DNA of 64,000 nt from Gemmatimonadota bacterium (GTDB taxonomy: Bacteria > Gemmatimonadota > Gemmatimonadetes > Gemmatimonadales > GWC2-71-9): the NCBI GenBank assembly GCA_003222035.1, contig QHUS01000069.1, positions 1-64,000 of the forward strand, given 5' to 3'. Made by a program: the position numbers and the translations under genes. Below the pieces are notes generated by a model that had not been told where the DNA came from, made no database searches, and saw nothing but the letters and a program-made list of their open reading frames with translations. Numbering within the stretch: the stretch's first letter is position 1; every line of letters starts with the position of its first letter. Shown piece by piece: positions 35,008-45,104 of the stretch.

Positions 35008-37692
35008 ATGTCAAAGGTCGCAACGAAGACCCGCATGCAGGCACTGCTCGACCTCGGGCAGAGCGTCTGGCTCGACTACTTGCGACGCGGGATGTTGTCT
35101 TCCGGGGAGCTCCAGCGGCTGATCGACGACGGGCTGCGCGGCATGACATCCAACCCGACGATCTTCGAGCACGCCATCGGCGGAAGCACCGACTACGACG
35201 AGGCGCTCTCCCGAGTCGCCGCTTCGACCCGGACCGACCGAGAGGTCTTCGACTTGCTCGCCGTGGAAGACGTCCGCACTGCCGCGGACGCGTTTCGCCC
35301 GGTCTACGACGCATCGCAAGGCGCTGACGGGTTCATCTCGCTCGAGGTGTCGCCCACGCTCGCGCGCGACACGGCCGGCACGGTCGCGGAAGCCCGTCGC
35401 CTGTGGGCCGCCGTGGCCCGTCCGAACGTCATGATCAAGGTGCCAGGCACGCGTGAAGGATGGTCCGCGATCGAGCGCCTGTTGACCGACGGGATCAACG
35501 TCAACATCACCCTCCTGTTTTCGCTCGAGCACTATCAGCAGGTGGCTGAAGCCTATCTGCGCGCGCTCGAAGCCCGACGCAGCGCCCGGCAGTCGATCGA
35601 TCGGCTCGCGTCCGTCGCATCCTTCTTCGTCAGTCGCGTGGATACGGAGGTCGACCGGCGGCTCGACGCCACGGCGAGTGCGCCGTCGGCCGTGCGCGGG
35701 CAAGTCGCGATCGCGAACGCGCAGCTCGCCTACGCGTGGTTCCGCGACCTGCTGGACGGGAAGCGGTGGCGCTCCCTTGCCGCCGCCGGCGCCAAGCCCC
35801 AGCGTCTCTTGTGGGCCAGCACGGGCACCAAAGATCCGGCGTACTCCGATGTGCTGTACGTGGATTCGCTGATCGGCGCGGACACGATCAACACGCTGCC
35901 GCCGCAGACGCTGCAGCTCTTCGAGGATCACGGCACCGTGCGGGAGACCCTTCCCGGCGACCTCACGGAAGCCCGCCGCGTCATGGAGCGTCTGTCGGCC
36001 ACGATCGACTTCGGTGACGTCACGCGCGTGCTCGAGCAGGAGGGGATCGAGAAGTTCGCCCAATCCTTCGAGAAACTGCTCGGCGTGATCGCCGCCAAGC
36101 GGAAGGCGCTCGCCGCGGCCGCGCCGCCGCGACATTCCGCCGAGATCCGGGCGTTCGACCGGACCGTCGCGCTGCGGTTGGCGGCGCTCGAGACCGCGGA
36201 CGTGCCCAAGCGCATCTGGAAGCGAGACCCGACCGTATGGAAGCCTGACCCCGACACACCGGAGATCAGCGACCGGCTGGGCTGGCTCACCGTCGGCGAG
36301 ATGATGGCCCAGCAGGTCAAGGCCCTGGCGGCGTTCGCCGAGGAGACCCGGCACGCGTTCGATCACGTCGTGCTGTGTGGCATGGGGGGCTCGAGCCTCG
36401 CGCCCGAGGTGCTGTGGCGCACGTTCGGCCGCCGGGCCGGATACCCGACGCTGACGGTGCTCGACAGCACGGACCCGCGCGCAGTGACCGCGGCTGGGCG
36501 CGGTGATCTCGCGCGCACGCTGTTTCTGATCTCGAGCAAGTCCGGCACCACCCAGGAAACGGATTCCCTGTATCGGCACTTCTGGGAGCGCACCGACGGA
36601 CACGGAGCGCAGTTCGTCGCCATCACCGATCCCGACACTCCGCTCGCCGCGCTCGCCGCGGAGCGAGGATTCCGCCGCACCTTCCTGAACCCGAAGGACA
36701 TCGGCGGCCGCTATTCCGCCCTCTCCTATTTCGGCCTCGTTCCGGCGGCACTTGTCGGGATCGACGTCGGCCTCTTGCTCCACCGCTCGCATCGCGCCGC
36801 CGAGGCGTCCGCCGCGTGGGTGCCGGCCAGTCAGAGCCCGGCCACCTGGCTCGGTGCCATCCTCGGGGAAGCAGCCCTCGCCGGCCGCAATAAAGCGACG
36901 TTCGTCTTATCGCCCGGGATCGGGAGCTATGGCCTCTGGGTCGAGCAGCTGATCGCCGAAAGCACCGGCAAGGAGGGGAAGGGGATCCTGCCGGTGGCCG
37001 ACGAGCCGCTGGGCCCGCCGGAGGTTTACGGCCGCGACCGCTTCTTCGTGGCCTTGACGCTCATGGGCGAGTCGGATGACGCGACGCAGGCTCGGCTCCG
37101 GGCGCTCACGGCGGCGGGCCACCCCGTGGTGCGGCTCGAGCTGGAAGACCGGTACGACCTCGGGCAGGAGTTCTTCCGCTGGGAATTTGCGACTGCCGTC
37201 GCGGGAGCGATCCTGGGGATCAATGCGTTCGACCAGCCCAACGTCGCGGAAAGCAAGCAGAACACCAAGGAGGTGCTCGCCGGAAAGCAGCCGCCGGCGC
37301 CACCGGCCACCGCCGCCGAGCTCGACCAGTTCCTGACCGCCATCAAGCCTGGAGACTACCTCGCCCTCATGGCGTACCTGCCACCGACCCCGGAGAACGA
37401 TCGGCGGCTGGCAGCCGTCCGCGCGAAGTTGCGCGATCGGCTCAAGGTCGCCACGACGCTGGGCTATGGCCCCCGGTTCCTGCATTCCACGGGACAATTG
37501 CACAAGGGCGGCCCACCGGTCGGCCATTTCTTGCAGATCACCGAGCGGGCCGCCCAAGACGTCTCCATCCCGGGCGCGCCATACACGTTCGGTCAATTGG
37601 AGGCCGCGCAGGCGGAAGGGGATTTGCGCGCGCTGCGAGGGCGGGGCCGGCCCGCGATCCGAATCGATGGCCTCCCGCTGCTTGAGCGGTGA
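35008..37692 (+). CDS. tal-pgi: bifunctional transaldolase / glucose-6-phosphate isomerase
   Basis: An 894-residue fusion. Residues 1 to about 370 are a transaldolase: LRGMTSNPTIFEHAI, the Schiff-base lysine region NVMIKVPGTREGW, and ASTGTKDPAYSDVLYVDSLI. From about 420 a glucose-6-phosphate isomerase follows: VLCGMGGSSLAPEV, FLISSKSGTTQETDSLY, the segment with FVLSPGIGSYGLWVEQLIAE, and the C-terminal LQITERAAQDV region. The ATG at 35008 has TGAGGG upstream. Such fusions are known in several bacterial phyla and channel sugar phosphates between the pentose phosphate pathway and glycolysis. The gene overlaps the HAD gene by 4 bases. A second, stand-alone transaldolase-family gene lies at 58073-58741. 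Confidence 0.96.
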   Translation: MSKVATKTRMQALLDLGQSVWLDYLRRGMLSSGELQRLIDDGLRGMTSNPTIFEHAIGGSTDYDEALSRVAASTRTDREVFDLLAVEDVRTAADAFRPVYDASQGADGFISLEVSPTLARDTAGTVAEARRLWAAVARPNVMIKVPGTREGWSAIERLLTDGINVNITLLFSLEHYQQVAEAYLRALEARRSARQSIDRLASVASFFVSRVDTEVDRRLDATASAPSAVRGQVAIANAQLAYAWFRDLLDGKRWRSLAAAGAKPQRLLWASTGTKDPAYSDVLYVDSLIGADTINTLPPQTLQLFEDHGTVRETLPGDLTEARRVMERLSATIDFGDVTRVLEQEGIEKFAQSFEKLLGVIAAKRKALAAAAPPRHSAEIRAFDRTVALRLAALETADVPKRIWKRDPTVWKPDPDTPEISDRLGWLTVGEMMAQQVKALAAFAEETRHAFDHVVLCGMGGSSLAPEVLWRTFGRRAGYPTLTVLDSTDPRAVTAAGRGDLARTLFLISSKSGTTQETDSLYRHFWERTDGHGAQFVAITDPDTPLAALAAERGFRRTFLNPKDIGGRYSALSYFGLVPAALVGIDVGLLLHRSHRAAEASAAWVPASQSPATWLGAILGEAALAGRNKATFVLSPGIGSYGLWVEQLIAESTGKEGKGILPVADEPLGPPEVYGRDRFFVALTLMGESDDATQARLRALTAAGHPVVRLELEDRYDLGQEFFRWEFATAVAGAILGINAFDQPNVAESKQNTKEVLAGKQPPAPPATAAELDQFLTAIKPGDYLALMAYLPPTPENDRRLAAVRAKLRDRLKVATTLGYGPRFLHSTGQLHKGGPPVGHFLQITERAAQDVSIPGAPYTFGQLEAAQAEGDLRALRGRGRPAIRIDGLPLLER

Positions 37693-38297
37693 GCATCTCA
37701 CACGTGTTCTTCGATATCGGTGGCGTCCTTGGCACCAACGGATGGGACCAGCAAGAGCGTGCGGCGGCGGCGACGACGTTCGGGTTGGACGCCGCCGACC
37801 TGCGCCAGCGCCACAACGAAGCGGTGGCCGTGTGGGAAACCGGTCGGATGTCCCTGGACGAGTACCTCGATCGTACCGTGTTCTACCGGCCCCGCCCCTT
37901 CAGCCGCGACGACTTCCGGGCGTTCATGCTGAGGCAAAGTGTGGCCTTTCCGGAGAGTATCGCGGTGGCGCGCGACCTCGCGCGAACGTGTCGCTACCGG
38001 ATGATGACCATCAACAACGAGTCGGCCGAGCTGAACACGTACCGGCTACAGGCGTTCGGCCTGCGAGACATCTTCGCCACATTCTTCACGTCGTGCTGGG
38101 TGGGGGTGCTCAAGCCCGAGCCCGAGATCTACGAGCGCGCGCTGGTGATGTCGCAGGCGGAGCCGTCCGCCGCCGTGTTCATCGACGACCGCGAGCCCAA
38201 CCTCGAGACGGCGCGGCGACTCGGCATGCACACCATTCTCTACGTAGACGCCCCACGACTCCGCCGCGATCTCGCGGCCGTGACGGTGGCCACTTGA
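37689..38297 (+). CDS. HAD superfamily hydrolase (subfamily IA-like)
   Basis: A 202-residue phosphatase-like protein. The HAD motifs are: nucleophile region VFFDIGGVLG (Asp then a Gly replacing the usual second Asp), motif II in MMTINNESAE (Asn/Ser region), the lysine in VLKPEPEIYERAL, and acidic motif IV in FIDDREPNLETA. The FDIGGV start is common in YihX-like members that dephosphorylate sugar phosphates; replacement of the second Asp may affect phosphatase activity. GTG start at 37689 overlapping the tal-pgi stop (GTGA). Lying in a sugar phosphate operon, a sugar phosphate substrate is likely but unproven. Confidence 0.85.
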   Translation: MSISHVFFDIGGVLGTNGWDQQERAAAATTFGLDAADLRQRHNEAVAVWETGRMSLDEYLDRTVFYRPRPFSRDDFRAFMLRQSVAFPESIAVARDLARTCRYRMMTINNESAELNTYRLQAFGLRDIFATFFTSCWVGVLKPEPEIYERALVMSQAEPSAAVFIDDREPNLETARRLGMHTILYVDAPRLRRDLAAVTVAT

Positions 38298-38310
38298 AGG
38301 AGGAGCGGCA

Positions 38311-39210
38311 ATGCAACTGGCGATGATCGGATTGGGCCGCATGGGCGGCAACATGGTGCGGCGGCTGCTCCAGGGCGGGCACGAAGTCGTCGTGTACGAC
38401 CGCAGCGCCGAGGTCATCCAGACGCACGTGCAGCTGGGGGCCAAGGGCGCGCGCGACCTCGCCGATACCTGCCGGCAGCTCACCGGTCGGCGTGTGGCCT
38501 GGGTGATGGTGCCTTCCGGTCCAGCCGTGGAGAGCACGATCGAGCAGCTCGTGCCCCATCTCGCCGGCGGAGACATCATCATCGACGGTGGCAACTCGAA
38601 TTTCCGCGACTCGATGCGCCGGGCGAAGGCGCTCGAGGCAAAGGGTCTCGAGTTCGTGGACGCCGGCACGAGCGGCGGCATCTGGGGCCTGACGGTCGGC
38701 TACTGTCTCATGATCGGTGCGTCGACCGCGGCGTTCCGCCACTGCGAACCCATTTTCAAGACGCTGGCTCCGCCGGACGGCTATGCGCACGTCGGTCCGG
38801 CGGGCGCGGGTCACTACGTGAAGATGGTGCACAACGGGATCGAATACGGGATGCTTCAGGCCTACGCCGAGGGCTACGAGATCCTGCACGCCTCGAAGGA
38901 TTTCAAGCTCAACCTGTGCGACATCGCGAACCTGTGGAACCACGGGAGCGTGGTGCGCTCGTGGCTCAACGAGCTGGCCGCGCGAGCCTTCGAGAAAGAT
39001 GCGAACCTGGGGGCGATCAAGGGGTTCGTGGAGGATTCGGGCGAGGGGCGATGGACTGTGGAGGAGGCGATGCACCTGGACGTCCCGGCCCCCGTGATCA
39101 CGCTCTCGCTGTTGACGCGGTTCCGGTCGCGGCAGCCCGAGTCATTCGGCGCCAAGGTCGTTGCGGCGCTCCGCAACGAATTCGGCGGTCATGCGGTGAA
39201 GTCGACATGA
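38311..39210 (+). CDS. gnd: 6-phosphogluconate dehydrogenase, decarboxylating (short type)
   Basis: Oxidises 6-phosphogluconate to ribulose-5-phosphate. At 299 residues it is the short YqeC-like form, which often prefers NAD. The Rossmann motif is [12 protein letters not shown]; the substrate regions are [20 protein letters not shown] and [20 protein letters not shown], with the catalytic Lys/His/Asn cluster K-VHNG. AAGGAGGAG stands before the ATG. It overlaps zwf by ATGA, so the two oxidative dehydrogenases are coupled. Confidence 0.96.
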   Translation: MQLAMIGLGRMGGNMVRRLLQGGHEVVVYDRSAEVIQTHVQLGAKGARDLADTCRQLTGRRVAWVMVPSGPAVESTIEQLVPHLAGGDIIIDGGNSNFRDSMRRAKALEAKGLEFVDAGTSGGIWGLTVGYCLMIGASTAAFRHCEPIFKTLAPPDGYAHVGPAGAGHYVKMVHNGIEYGMLQAYAEGYEILHASKDFKLNLCDIANLWNHGSVVRSWLNELAARAFEKDANLGAIKGFVEDSGEGRWTVEEAMHLDVPAPVITLSLLTRFRSRQPESFGAKVVAALRNEFGGHAVKST

Positions 39211-40778
39211 GCCCTCGGCTGTCCGTCGCCGCGCGCATCGCCGAGGCGCTGCACCCGGCGGCCTCGGCCGTGAAGGCTGCGGAGCCATGTACGCTCGTCA
39301 TCTTCGGCGCAGGGGGAGACCTCACGCGACGCAAGCTGCTCCCCGCGCTGTATCACCTCATGTACGACGGTCTCCTCCCGCCCGACTTCGCCGTGGTCGG
39401 CGTGGCGCGCGAGCCGCTCGACGACGCGTCGTTCCGCGCGGCGATGCAGCGCGGGCTCGAGGAGTTCGCGTCCGACGGCGGCAGCTCCCCCCTGGCCGCG
39501 AGCCTCAGCGAGCGGCTGTTCTACGTGCGGGGGGACCTGGATGACGCGCAGACGTATGACGCGCTGCGTCGGCGGCTCGACTCCGTGGACGCCGCGTTCC
39601 CTCGCTCCGGCATGCGAGGGCGCCTGTTCTACCTCGCCATCCCTCCGAGCGTGTATCCCGAGGTGATCCGCCACCTGTCCGAGAGCGGCGTGGCGCGCCG
39701 CGTGCCGGATCCGGCGGACCAGCCGTGGATGCGGGTCATCATCGAAAAGCCGTTCGGGCACAGCCTCGAGAGCGCGCGGGCCCTCAACGCGGTCGTGCGC
39801 GAGGCGTTCGCCGAGCATCAGGTCTACCGGATCGATCACTACCTCGGCAAGGAGACCGTGCAGAACCTGTTGGTGTTCCGGTTCGCCAACTCGATCTTTG
39901 AGCCGCTCTGGAATCGCCAGCACGTGCATCACGTGCAGATCACCGCAGCCGAGAGCGTGGGAGTCGAGCACCGCGGGCGCTACTACGAGGAAGCGGGCGT
40001 GGTGCGCGACATGTTTCAGAACCACCTGCTGCAGCTGCTCACGCTCACGGCTATGGAGCCGCCGGTCAAGTTCAGCGCCGACGCCGTGCGGGATGAGAAG
40101 GTGAAGGTGTTGCGCGCGATCCGTCCCATCACGCCGGCGGAAATGCACGACTACCTGGTGCGCGGGCAGTACGGCCTGGGAACGATCGACGGCCGGCGCG
40201 TCCCGGGTTATCGCGAGGAGCCCAACGTCGCCCCGGACTCGGGGACCTCCACCTACGCCGCGGCGCGTTTCATGATCGACAACTGGCGCTGGCACGACGT
40301 GCCGTTCTACGTGCGGTCCGGCAAGCGGCTGCCCCGGCGCGCCACGGAGATCGCGATTCAATTCCGGCAACCGCCGCACCTCATGTTTCCGCTGCCGCCG
40401 GACGAGCAGTTCGAGCCCAACGTGCTCGCCATCCGCGTCCAGCCGAACGAAGGCATCTCGCTCCGCTTCGAAGTCAAGGTACCGGGCGTGGAAGTGCGGA
40501 TGGTTTCGGTCGACATGGACTTCGACTACCACCAGGCGTTCGGCGAGGCGGGCCACGAGGCCTACGAGACCCTGCTGCTCGACTGCATGCTCGGCGACGC
40601 CACCCTCTTCACCCGCTCCGATGAGGTCGAAGCGGCGTGGACGGTCGTGGACCCCATTATCTACTACTGGGAACACAAGCGACCGGATCACTTCCCCAAC
40701 TACGCGGCCGGCAGCTGGGGACCCGAGGTCGCCGATGAGTTCGTGGCGCGCCTCGGCGCGAGATGGCGGGAGCCATGA
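39207..40778 (+). CDS. zwf: glucose-6-phosphate 1-dehydrogenase
   Basis: Catalyses the first oxidative pentose phosphate step, producing NADPH. The 523-residue protein carries the cofactor loop [19 protein letters not shown], the active-site signature [15 protein letters not shown], and the conserved [11 protein letters not shown] and [17 protein letters not shown]. The ATG at 39207 overlaps the gnd stop. It is the last gene of the sugar operon (tkt to zwf); the next gene starts 26 bases later and may still be co-transcribed. Confidence 0.97.
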   Translation: MSPRLSVAARIAEALHPAASAVKAAEPCTLVIFGAGGDLTRRKLLPALYHLMYDGLLPPDFAVVGVAREPLDDASFRAAMQRGLEEFASDGGSSPLAASLSERLFYVRGDLDDAQTYDALRRRLDSVDAAFPRSGMRGRLFYLAIPPSVYPEVIRHLSESGVARRVPDPADQPWMRVIIEKPFGHSLESARALNAVVREAFAEHQVYRIDHYLGKETVQNLLVFRFANSIFEPLWNRQHVHHVQITAAESVGVEHRGRYYEEAGVVRDMFQNHLLQLLTLTAMEPPVKFSADAVRDEKVKVLRAIRPITPAEMHDYLVRGQYGLGTIDGRRVPGYREEPNVAPDSGTSTYAAARFMIDNWRWHDVPFYVRSGKRLPRRATEIAIQFRQPPHLMFPLPPDEQFEPNVLAIRVQPNEGISLRFEVKVPGVEVRMVSVDMDFDYHQAFGEAGHEAYETLLLDCMLGDATLFTRSDEVEAAWTVVDPIIYYWEHKRPDHFPNYAAGSWGPEVADEFVARLGARWREP

Positions 40779-40804
40779 TGCACTAACGGGTCACTAGCGG
40801 ACCT

Positions 40805-42424
40805 GTGAAGCGCTCCTCATGTTCCGAAATCGGAAACCCCGCGATCCCAGCCAAGACAGACGTCCTCATCGTCGGTGCCGGACCGACCGGCCTGATGCTC
40901 GCGAATCAACTCGCGCGACTCGGCGTTCGCGCGATGATCGTCGAGCGTAACCCTGGCCCATCCGTCCGGACGAAGGCGCTCGGTGTGCAGGCACGTACCC
41001 TGGAGATCTACGCGCACCTCGGGCTCGCCGACCGGGCGGTCGAGCTGGGCACGCGCGGGACTGGCGGCAACATATGGGTCGAAGGGCGACGAGCGGCGCG
41101 AGTCCCGTTCAGTGACGCCGGGCGCGATATGAGTCCCTACCCGTTCATTTTGATCCTGGGTCAGGACGACAACGAGCGGCTACTGGGAGCAGCCCTGCGC
41201 GAACACGGTGTGGACGTGCAGTGGAATACGGAGCTCGTGGACATGGTGCAAGCCAACGGCCACGTATCGGCGACGCTCAAGCGGGGAGACGGTTCGCAGC
41301 TGAAGATCACGGCCAATTGGATCGCTGGCTGCGACGGCGCGCGCAGCGCGGTGCGCAACCTCAGCAAGATCGACTTCGTGGGCGCTCCGTACGAACATGT
41401 GTTTTTCGTCGCTGACACGCAGGTGAGTGGTCCGATGGTGCCGGCCGAGGTCAACGTGTACCTTTGGCGCGGCGGCTTCCACCTGTTTTTCCCGATGCGT
41501 GGAGCCGATCACTGGCGGGTGGTTGGGATCGTGCCGCCGGAGCTACGCGGTCGGGATGATCTCGAGTTCGACGCAGTGCTTCCCCACATTCGCAAGGAGG
41601 TGGGATCGCTGTTCTCGTTTCACGCGTGCAGCTGGTTCTCCACGTACCGAATTCACCATCGACGGGCCGCGCGGTTCCACGATCGCCGCTGTTTCTTGCT
41701 CGGCGATGCCGCCCACATTCACAGCCCAGTTGGCGCTCAGGGGATGAATACCGGGTTGCAGGACGCCTACAACCTGGCCTGGAAGCTTGCGCTCGTCATT
41801 TCGGGACGGGCTCGAGTGGGTCTGCTCGACTCCTACGAGACGGAGCGCGTTCCGGTCGCCGACCGGCTGCTGAGAACGACGGACCGGGCCTTTGCGCTCG
41901 TCGTTTCCGATCGGTGGCTGGCAGGAGTGTTTCGTACGCGCGTGCTCGCCAAGGTCGTGGCGTTTGTGATGAGCCGCAATCGGCTGCAGCGGCTGGCGTT
42001 TCGCACCATCTCACAGATCGGAATCCGCTACCCGGGAAGCCCCCTGTCGCAGACGCTGGCCGGCTTGCCCGACGACGCGCCGCGCGCGGGCGCTCGCTTT
42101 CCCTGGCTGCGGCTCAAGCTGTCGGCCGCCGGACCCGCTGAGGATCTCTTCACGAAACTCGACGATACGCGCTTCAATCTGGTCGCGTTCGGCCAAGCTT
42201 CGCCTCCCGCCGGGCCGCCCGAGTTACGGGACCTCGTGGTGACTCACCAGGTTCCTGACGATCCCGTGAATGATCGGGAGCTCAGCCGCGCGCGGATTCC
42301 GAAGCCTTCGTTCTATTTGGTGCGCCCCGACGGCTATGTGGGGCTGGCAGGGGCGCGGCTCGACGTCGCCGCGCTGACCCGGTACTTCGTTGAGCGGCTA
42401 GCGCTTCCGATGGCGAGCCGCTGA
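40805..42424 (+). CDS. FAD-dependent aromatic monooxygenase (PheA/TfdB-like)
   Basis: A 539-residue flavoprotein hydroxylase. It has the dinucleotide loop LIVGAGPTGLMLANQLARLG, the DG motif WIAGCDGARSAVR, the GD motif FLLGDAAHIHSPVGAQGMNT with GLQDAYNLAWKL, and a C-terminal thioredoxin-like domain ending in FYLVRPDGYVGLAG. Enzymes of this class hydroxylate aromatic or polyketide substrates with NAD(P)H and oxygen. The start is GTG at 40805; the first 18 residues are not conserved-looking, so translation could begin later. It follows zwf closely, and NADPH from that operon could support the reaction. The substrate is unknown. Confidence 0.88.
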   Translation: MKRSSCSEIGNPAIPAKTDVLIVGAGPTGLMLANQLARLGVRAMIVERNPGPSVRTKALGVQARTLEIYAHLGLADRAVELGTRGTGGNIWVEGRRAARVPFSDAGRDMSPYPFILILGQDDNERLLGAALREHGVDVQWNTELVDMVQANGHVSATLKRGDGSQLKITANWIAGCDGARSAVRNLSKIDFVGAPYEHVFFVADTQVSGPMVPAEVNVYLWRGGFHLFFPMRGADHWRVVGIVPPELRGRDDLEFDAVLPHIRKEVGSLFSFHACSWFSTYRIHHRRAARFHDRRCFLLGDAAHIHSPVGAQGMNTGLQDAYNLAWKLALVISGRARVGLLDSYETERVPVADRLLRTTDRAFALVVSDRWLAGVFRTRVLAKVVAFVMSRNRLQRLAFRTISQIGIRYPGSPLSQTLAGLPDDAPRAGARFPWLRLKLSAAGPAEDLFTKLDDTRFNLVAFGQASPPAGPPELRDLVVTHQVPDDPVNDRELSRARIPKPSFYLVRPDGYVGLAGARLDVAALTRYFVERLALPMASR

Positions 42425-42431
42425 GGGCGTC

Positions 42432-43667
42432 GTGAGTCCGGTCCGTCACGTCGCATCGCTCCGGGCGCTCACGCAGACCGCGCCGGCCGCACGGCCGCCG
42501 GGGTCGTGGCGCTACTCCTCCCACCTCGCGCTGGTACTGTCGGGTGGCGGTGCCCGGGGCGCGTATCATGTCGGCGTGCTCGCGGGCCTCGCCGAACGGC
42601 TGCCCGGCCTGGAGTTTCCCATCCTCTCCGGCATGTCGGTGGGGGCGATCAACACCTACTATCTCGCCGCCCATCCGGGCCCGCTTTCCGCCGCGGTCGC
42701 CGGCCTCCAGGCGCAGTGGGACCGGCTCACGACGGAGGACGTCTACCGTGTGCGCACGGGCCGCCTTGCCCGCTCGGCGCTCCGCTGGGCCTGGGAGCGC
42801 GCGAGTCGTGGGCGACGCCCCGTGGTCCTCCACGGGCTCGCCGACACGGAGCCCCTGCGAGAGTTCCTGAAGGCGTGCGTGGATCCCCGCGGCATCTCCG
42901 CCAACATCGCCTATGGACGGCTCCGGTCGGCAGCGCTGAGTACGATGTCCTACACGACGGGACGTTCTGTGACATTCGTGCAGGGGACACCTGACACGCC
43001 GCTGTGGGAGGGGGCGGATGGACTGACGGTCGGAACCCACCTCGTGCTCGATCATGTCATGGCATCGGCGGCACTCCCGATCCTGTTTCCCGCCGTGCGC
43101 ATCGGAGACGAGTTCTATGGTGACGGGAGCGTTCGCCAGACGGCGCCGCTGTCGCCGGCCATATCCCTCGGCGCACGCGCCATTCTCGCGATCGGTCTGA
43201 CCACGCCCCGCGCTCCACGCCCAGCGTCGCTGGGAGGCTCGCGCGATTACCCGAGCGCCGCTCAAGTGATGGGGTTGCTGTTGGACGCCGTGTTTCTAGA
43301 TGCGCTCGAAGCCGACGCCGAGCACGTCGACCGCGTGAACGCGCTGCTCGCGGCGCTGCCGGCGGACGCGCACCCGCCTCACGGCCTGCGGTCGGTGGAG
43401 CTCCTGCTGCTCCAGCCGACGCGCGATCTCTCTGTCCTTGCAGCGGGACGGGAACGCCTGCTGCCGCCCTCGGTGCGCCGGATCGTGCGCGCGATGGGCG
43501 GGCAGCGGGAGGCCGCATCGGACTTCCTGGGATTCCTGTTGTTCCATCCGGAGCACACGGGCCGCCTCGCCGAGGCAGGATACGAAGACGTGCGGGCACA
43601 GTGGCCCGCGATCGAGCGGTTCTTTGAGAAGCTGGAGCGCGTGACCGTGGCTGGCTCGACGCCCTGA
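42432..43667 (+). CDS. patatin-like phospholipase
   Basis: A 411-residue patatin-domain protein, predicted to hydrolyse lipid acyl esters. The oxyanion loop is LVLSGGGARGAYHVGVL, the nucleophile serine lies in LSGMSVGAINTYYLA (GxSxG), and the catalytic aspartate lies in YGDGSVRQTAPL (DG-S in place of the common DGG/DGA). The C-terminal 130 residues form a helical extension. The start is GTG at 42432, 7 bases after the monooxygenase stop. No signal peptide is seen, so it is probably cytosolic or peripheral. Confidence 0.9.
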   Translation: MSPVRHVASLRALTQTAPAARPPGSWRYSSHLALVLSGGGARGAYHVGVLAGLAERLPGLEFPILSGMSVGAINTYYLAAHPGPLSAAVAGLQAQWDRLTTEDVYRVRTGRLARSALRWAWERASRGRRPVVLHGLADTEPLREFLKACVDPRGISANIAYGRLRSAALSTMSYTTGRSVTFVQGTPDTPLWEGADGLTVGTHLVLDHVMASAALPILFPAVRIGDEFYGDGSVRQTAPLSPAISLGARAILAIGLTTPRAPRPASLGGSRDYPSAAQVMGLLLDAVFLDALEADAEHVDRVNALLAALPADAHPPHGLRSVELLLLQPTRDLSVLAAGRERLLPPSVRRIVRAMGGQREAASDFLGFLLFHPEHTGRLAEAGYEDVRAQWPAIERFFEKLERVTVAGSTP

Positions 43668-43693
43668 CCCCTTCCCTGGAGGCGAAGCCAAGT

Positions 43694-43727
43694 TCACCAC
43701 GCTGTGGCGATACTTCAGCGTGGGAAC
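43694..43727. terminator. bidirectional hairpin between convergent patatin and kinase genes
   Basis: CCACGCTG (43697-43704) and CAGCGTGG (43716-43723) form a perfect 8-bp stem with an 11-base loop, located 30 bases after the patatin stop and overlapping the 3' end of the convergent kinase. No clear T tract follows on either strand. Confidence 0.55.
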
Positions 43728-45085
43728 AGCGTGTCGACGACGGCCGTCAGGCGCTGGCGTAGGACTGCCGCGGCCTCGAGCGGGGCTTGCGCCCGCGCGC
43801 TCACCGGCTCGAGCATTCGCCGCACCGTCCCACGCCGAGCGTCGATGATCCGGAGCTGGAACCGGACCGAGTCGCCGGTCTTATAATAGGACCCCGAGAC
43901 CACGGTCCCGGCGCCCGTGCGCTTCGCCAGCCTCGCGACGGCCCCCGGGTCGAGGTGGCCGGTCGCCAGCGCTGGTACCACTTCGACCGTCCCGCTCGCC
44001 ACCAGCCCCTGCGTGACCCAGTCGGCCGCGATGTGCCCGAGCGGCGCGAGGGTCGGATCGCCGGAGAGATCCTCGAAGCTGGTAACCGCAACCCGTCGCG
44101 GATCGAGCGCGCGACCGCGCGTCGCGAGCCACGTGAGCGCCGCGGCCGCGAAGAAGATGACGGCGGCAACCAGGACTCGCGACAGCTTTCCGCTGAGCCG
44201 CGGGATCCACGGAAGTCGTCCCCATTGGAGGCCGACAGCGTCCCGGAGACGGGCGACAAATTCGTCCACGCTGTCGAACCGGTGTGCGGCCTCGGGGGCG
44301 AGCCCACGGAAGATCGCGTCCCCGATCAGGCGGGCGGTCCGTGCACTGACCCCTTGGGCGCGCAGCCTGATTTCCAGGGCGACCGGTCGCAGGCCCTGTC
44401 CCTGCGTGAGATCCAGCAGCGGCGCTTCGCCAACCAGCATTTCATACAACACGCACGCAAGGCTGTACACGTCGGTGCGCGGATCGAGTGCACGGCTCCC
44501 GGCAAGCTGCTCCGGGCTCATGTACGCGGGCGAGCCCACGGGTTGACCTACGTCAGTGAGAATCGGAGCCCCGGCGCTGACGGCCCGCGCGATGCCGAAG
44601 TCCGCGATGACCGCTCCATTCCCGGACAGCAGGATGTTCTCCGGCTTGACGTCCCGGTGGATGACGCCATGCGCGTGCGCGTAGCTCAGCCCGTCCGCCA
44701 CTTGAAAGGTGATGTGGAGCGCTGGTGTGAGCGGGAGGGTCTTGTCTCGCAGCAGCCGGTCACGCAGCGACTCACCCTCGACGTACGGCATCACGTAGTA
44801 ACACAGCCCGTCAGGCCCGTCGGGGACGAAGAGGCAGTCGTCCGCCGCGAGGATCGGAACGATGTTGGGGTGGCTGAGCCGGGAGGTGACTTCGACTTCG
44901 CGGACGAAGCGCTGCCGAAACGCGGGTGTGGAGACCTCGGGGTTCATCACCTTGATCGCCACCTGACGCGCCGGATGTCGCTCGTGCGCCAGGTAGACAC
45001 GGGCCATGCCGCCGACGCCGATCTCGCGCTCCACCGTGTAATGGGGGGCCAGACCCTTACGCAGCGCTTCCAGGACGTCGATCAC
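43715..45085 (-). CDS. PknB-type serine/threonine kinase with short outer sensor domain
   Basis: A 456-residue protein. The kinase has VGGMARVYLAHE, VAIKVMN, HRDVKPENILL, IADFGIARA and GSPAYMSPEQ. A transmembrane helix follows (VLVAAVIFFAAAALTWLAT). The outer domain of about 110 residues (VAVTSFEDLSGDPTLAPLGH, ADWVTQGLVASGTVEVVPAL, GTVVSGSYYKTGDSVRFQL) is closely related to the first outer domain of the kinase at 13831-16488 but lacks the TPR-like extension. This looks like a shorter sibling, possibly sensing the same ligand class. ATG at 45085. Confidence 0.94.
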   Translation of the reverse strand: MIDVLEALRKGLAPHYTVEREIGVGGMARVYLAHERHPARQVAIKVMNPEVSTPAFRQRFVREVEVTSRLSHPNIVPILAADDCLFVPDGPDGLCYYVMPYVEGESLRDRLLRDKTLPLTPALHITFQVADGLSYAHAHGVIHRDVKPENILLSGNGAVIADFGIARAVSAGAPILTDVGQPVGSPAYMSPEQLAGSRALDPRTDVYSLACVLYEMLVGEAPLLDLTQGQGLRPVALEIRLRAQGVSARTARLIGDAIFRGLAPEAAHRFDSVDEFVARLRDAVGLQWGRLPWIPRLSGKLSRVLVAAVIFFAAAALTWLATRGRALDPRRVAVTSFEDLSGDPTLAPLGHIAADWVTQGLVASGTVEVVPALATGHLDPGAVARLAKRTGAGTVVSGSYYKTGDSVRFQLRIIDARRGTVRRMLEPVSARAQAPLEAAAVLRQRLTAVVDTLFPR

Positions 45086-45104
45086 CGGCGCAAACTACCC
45101 CCCC

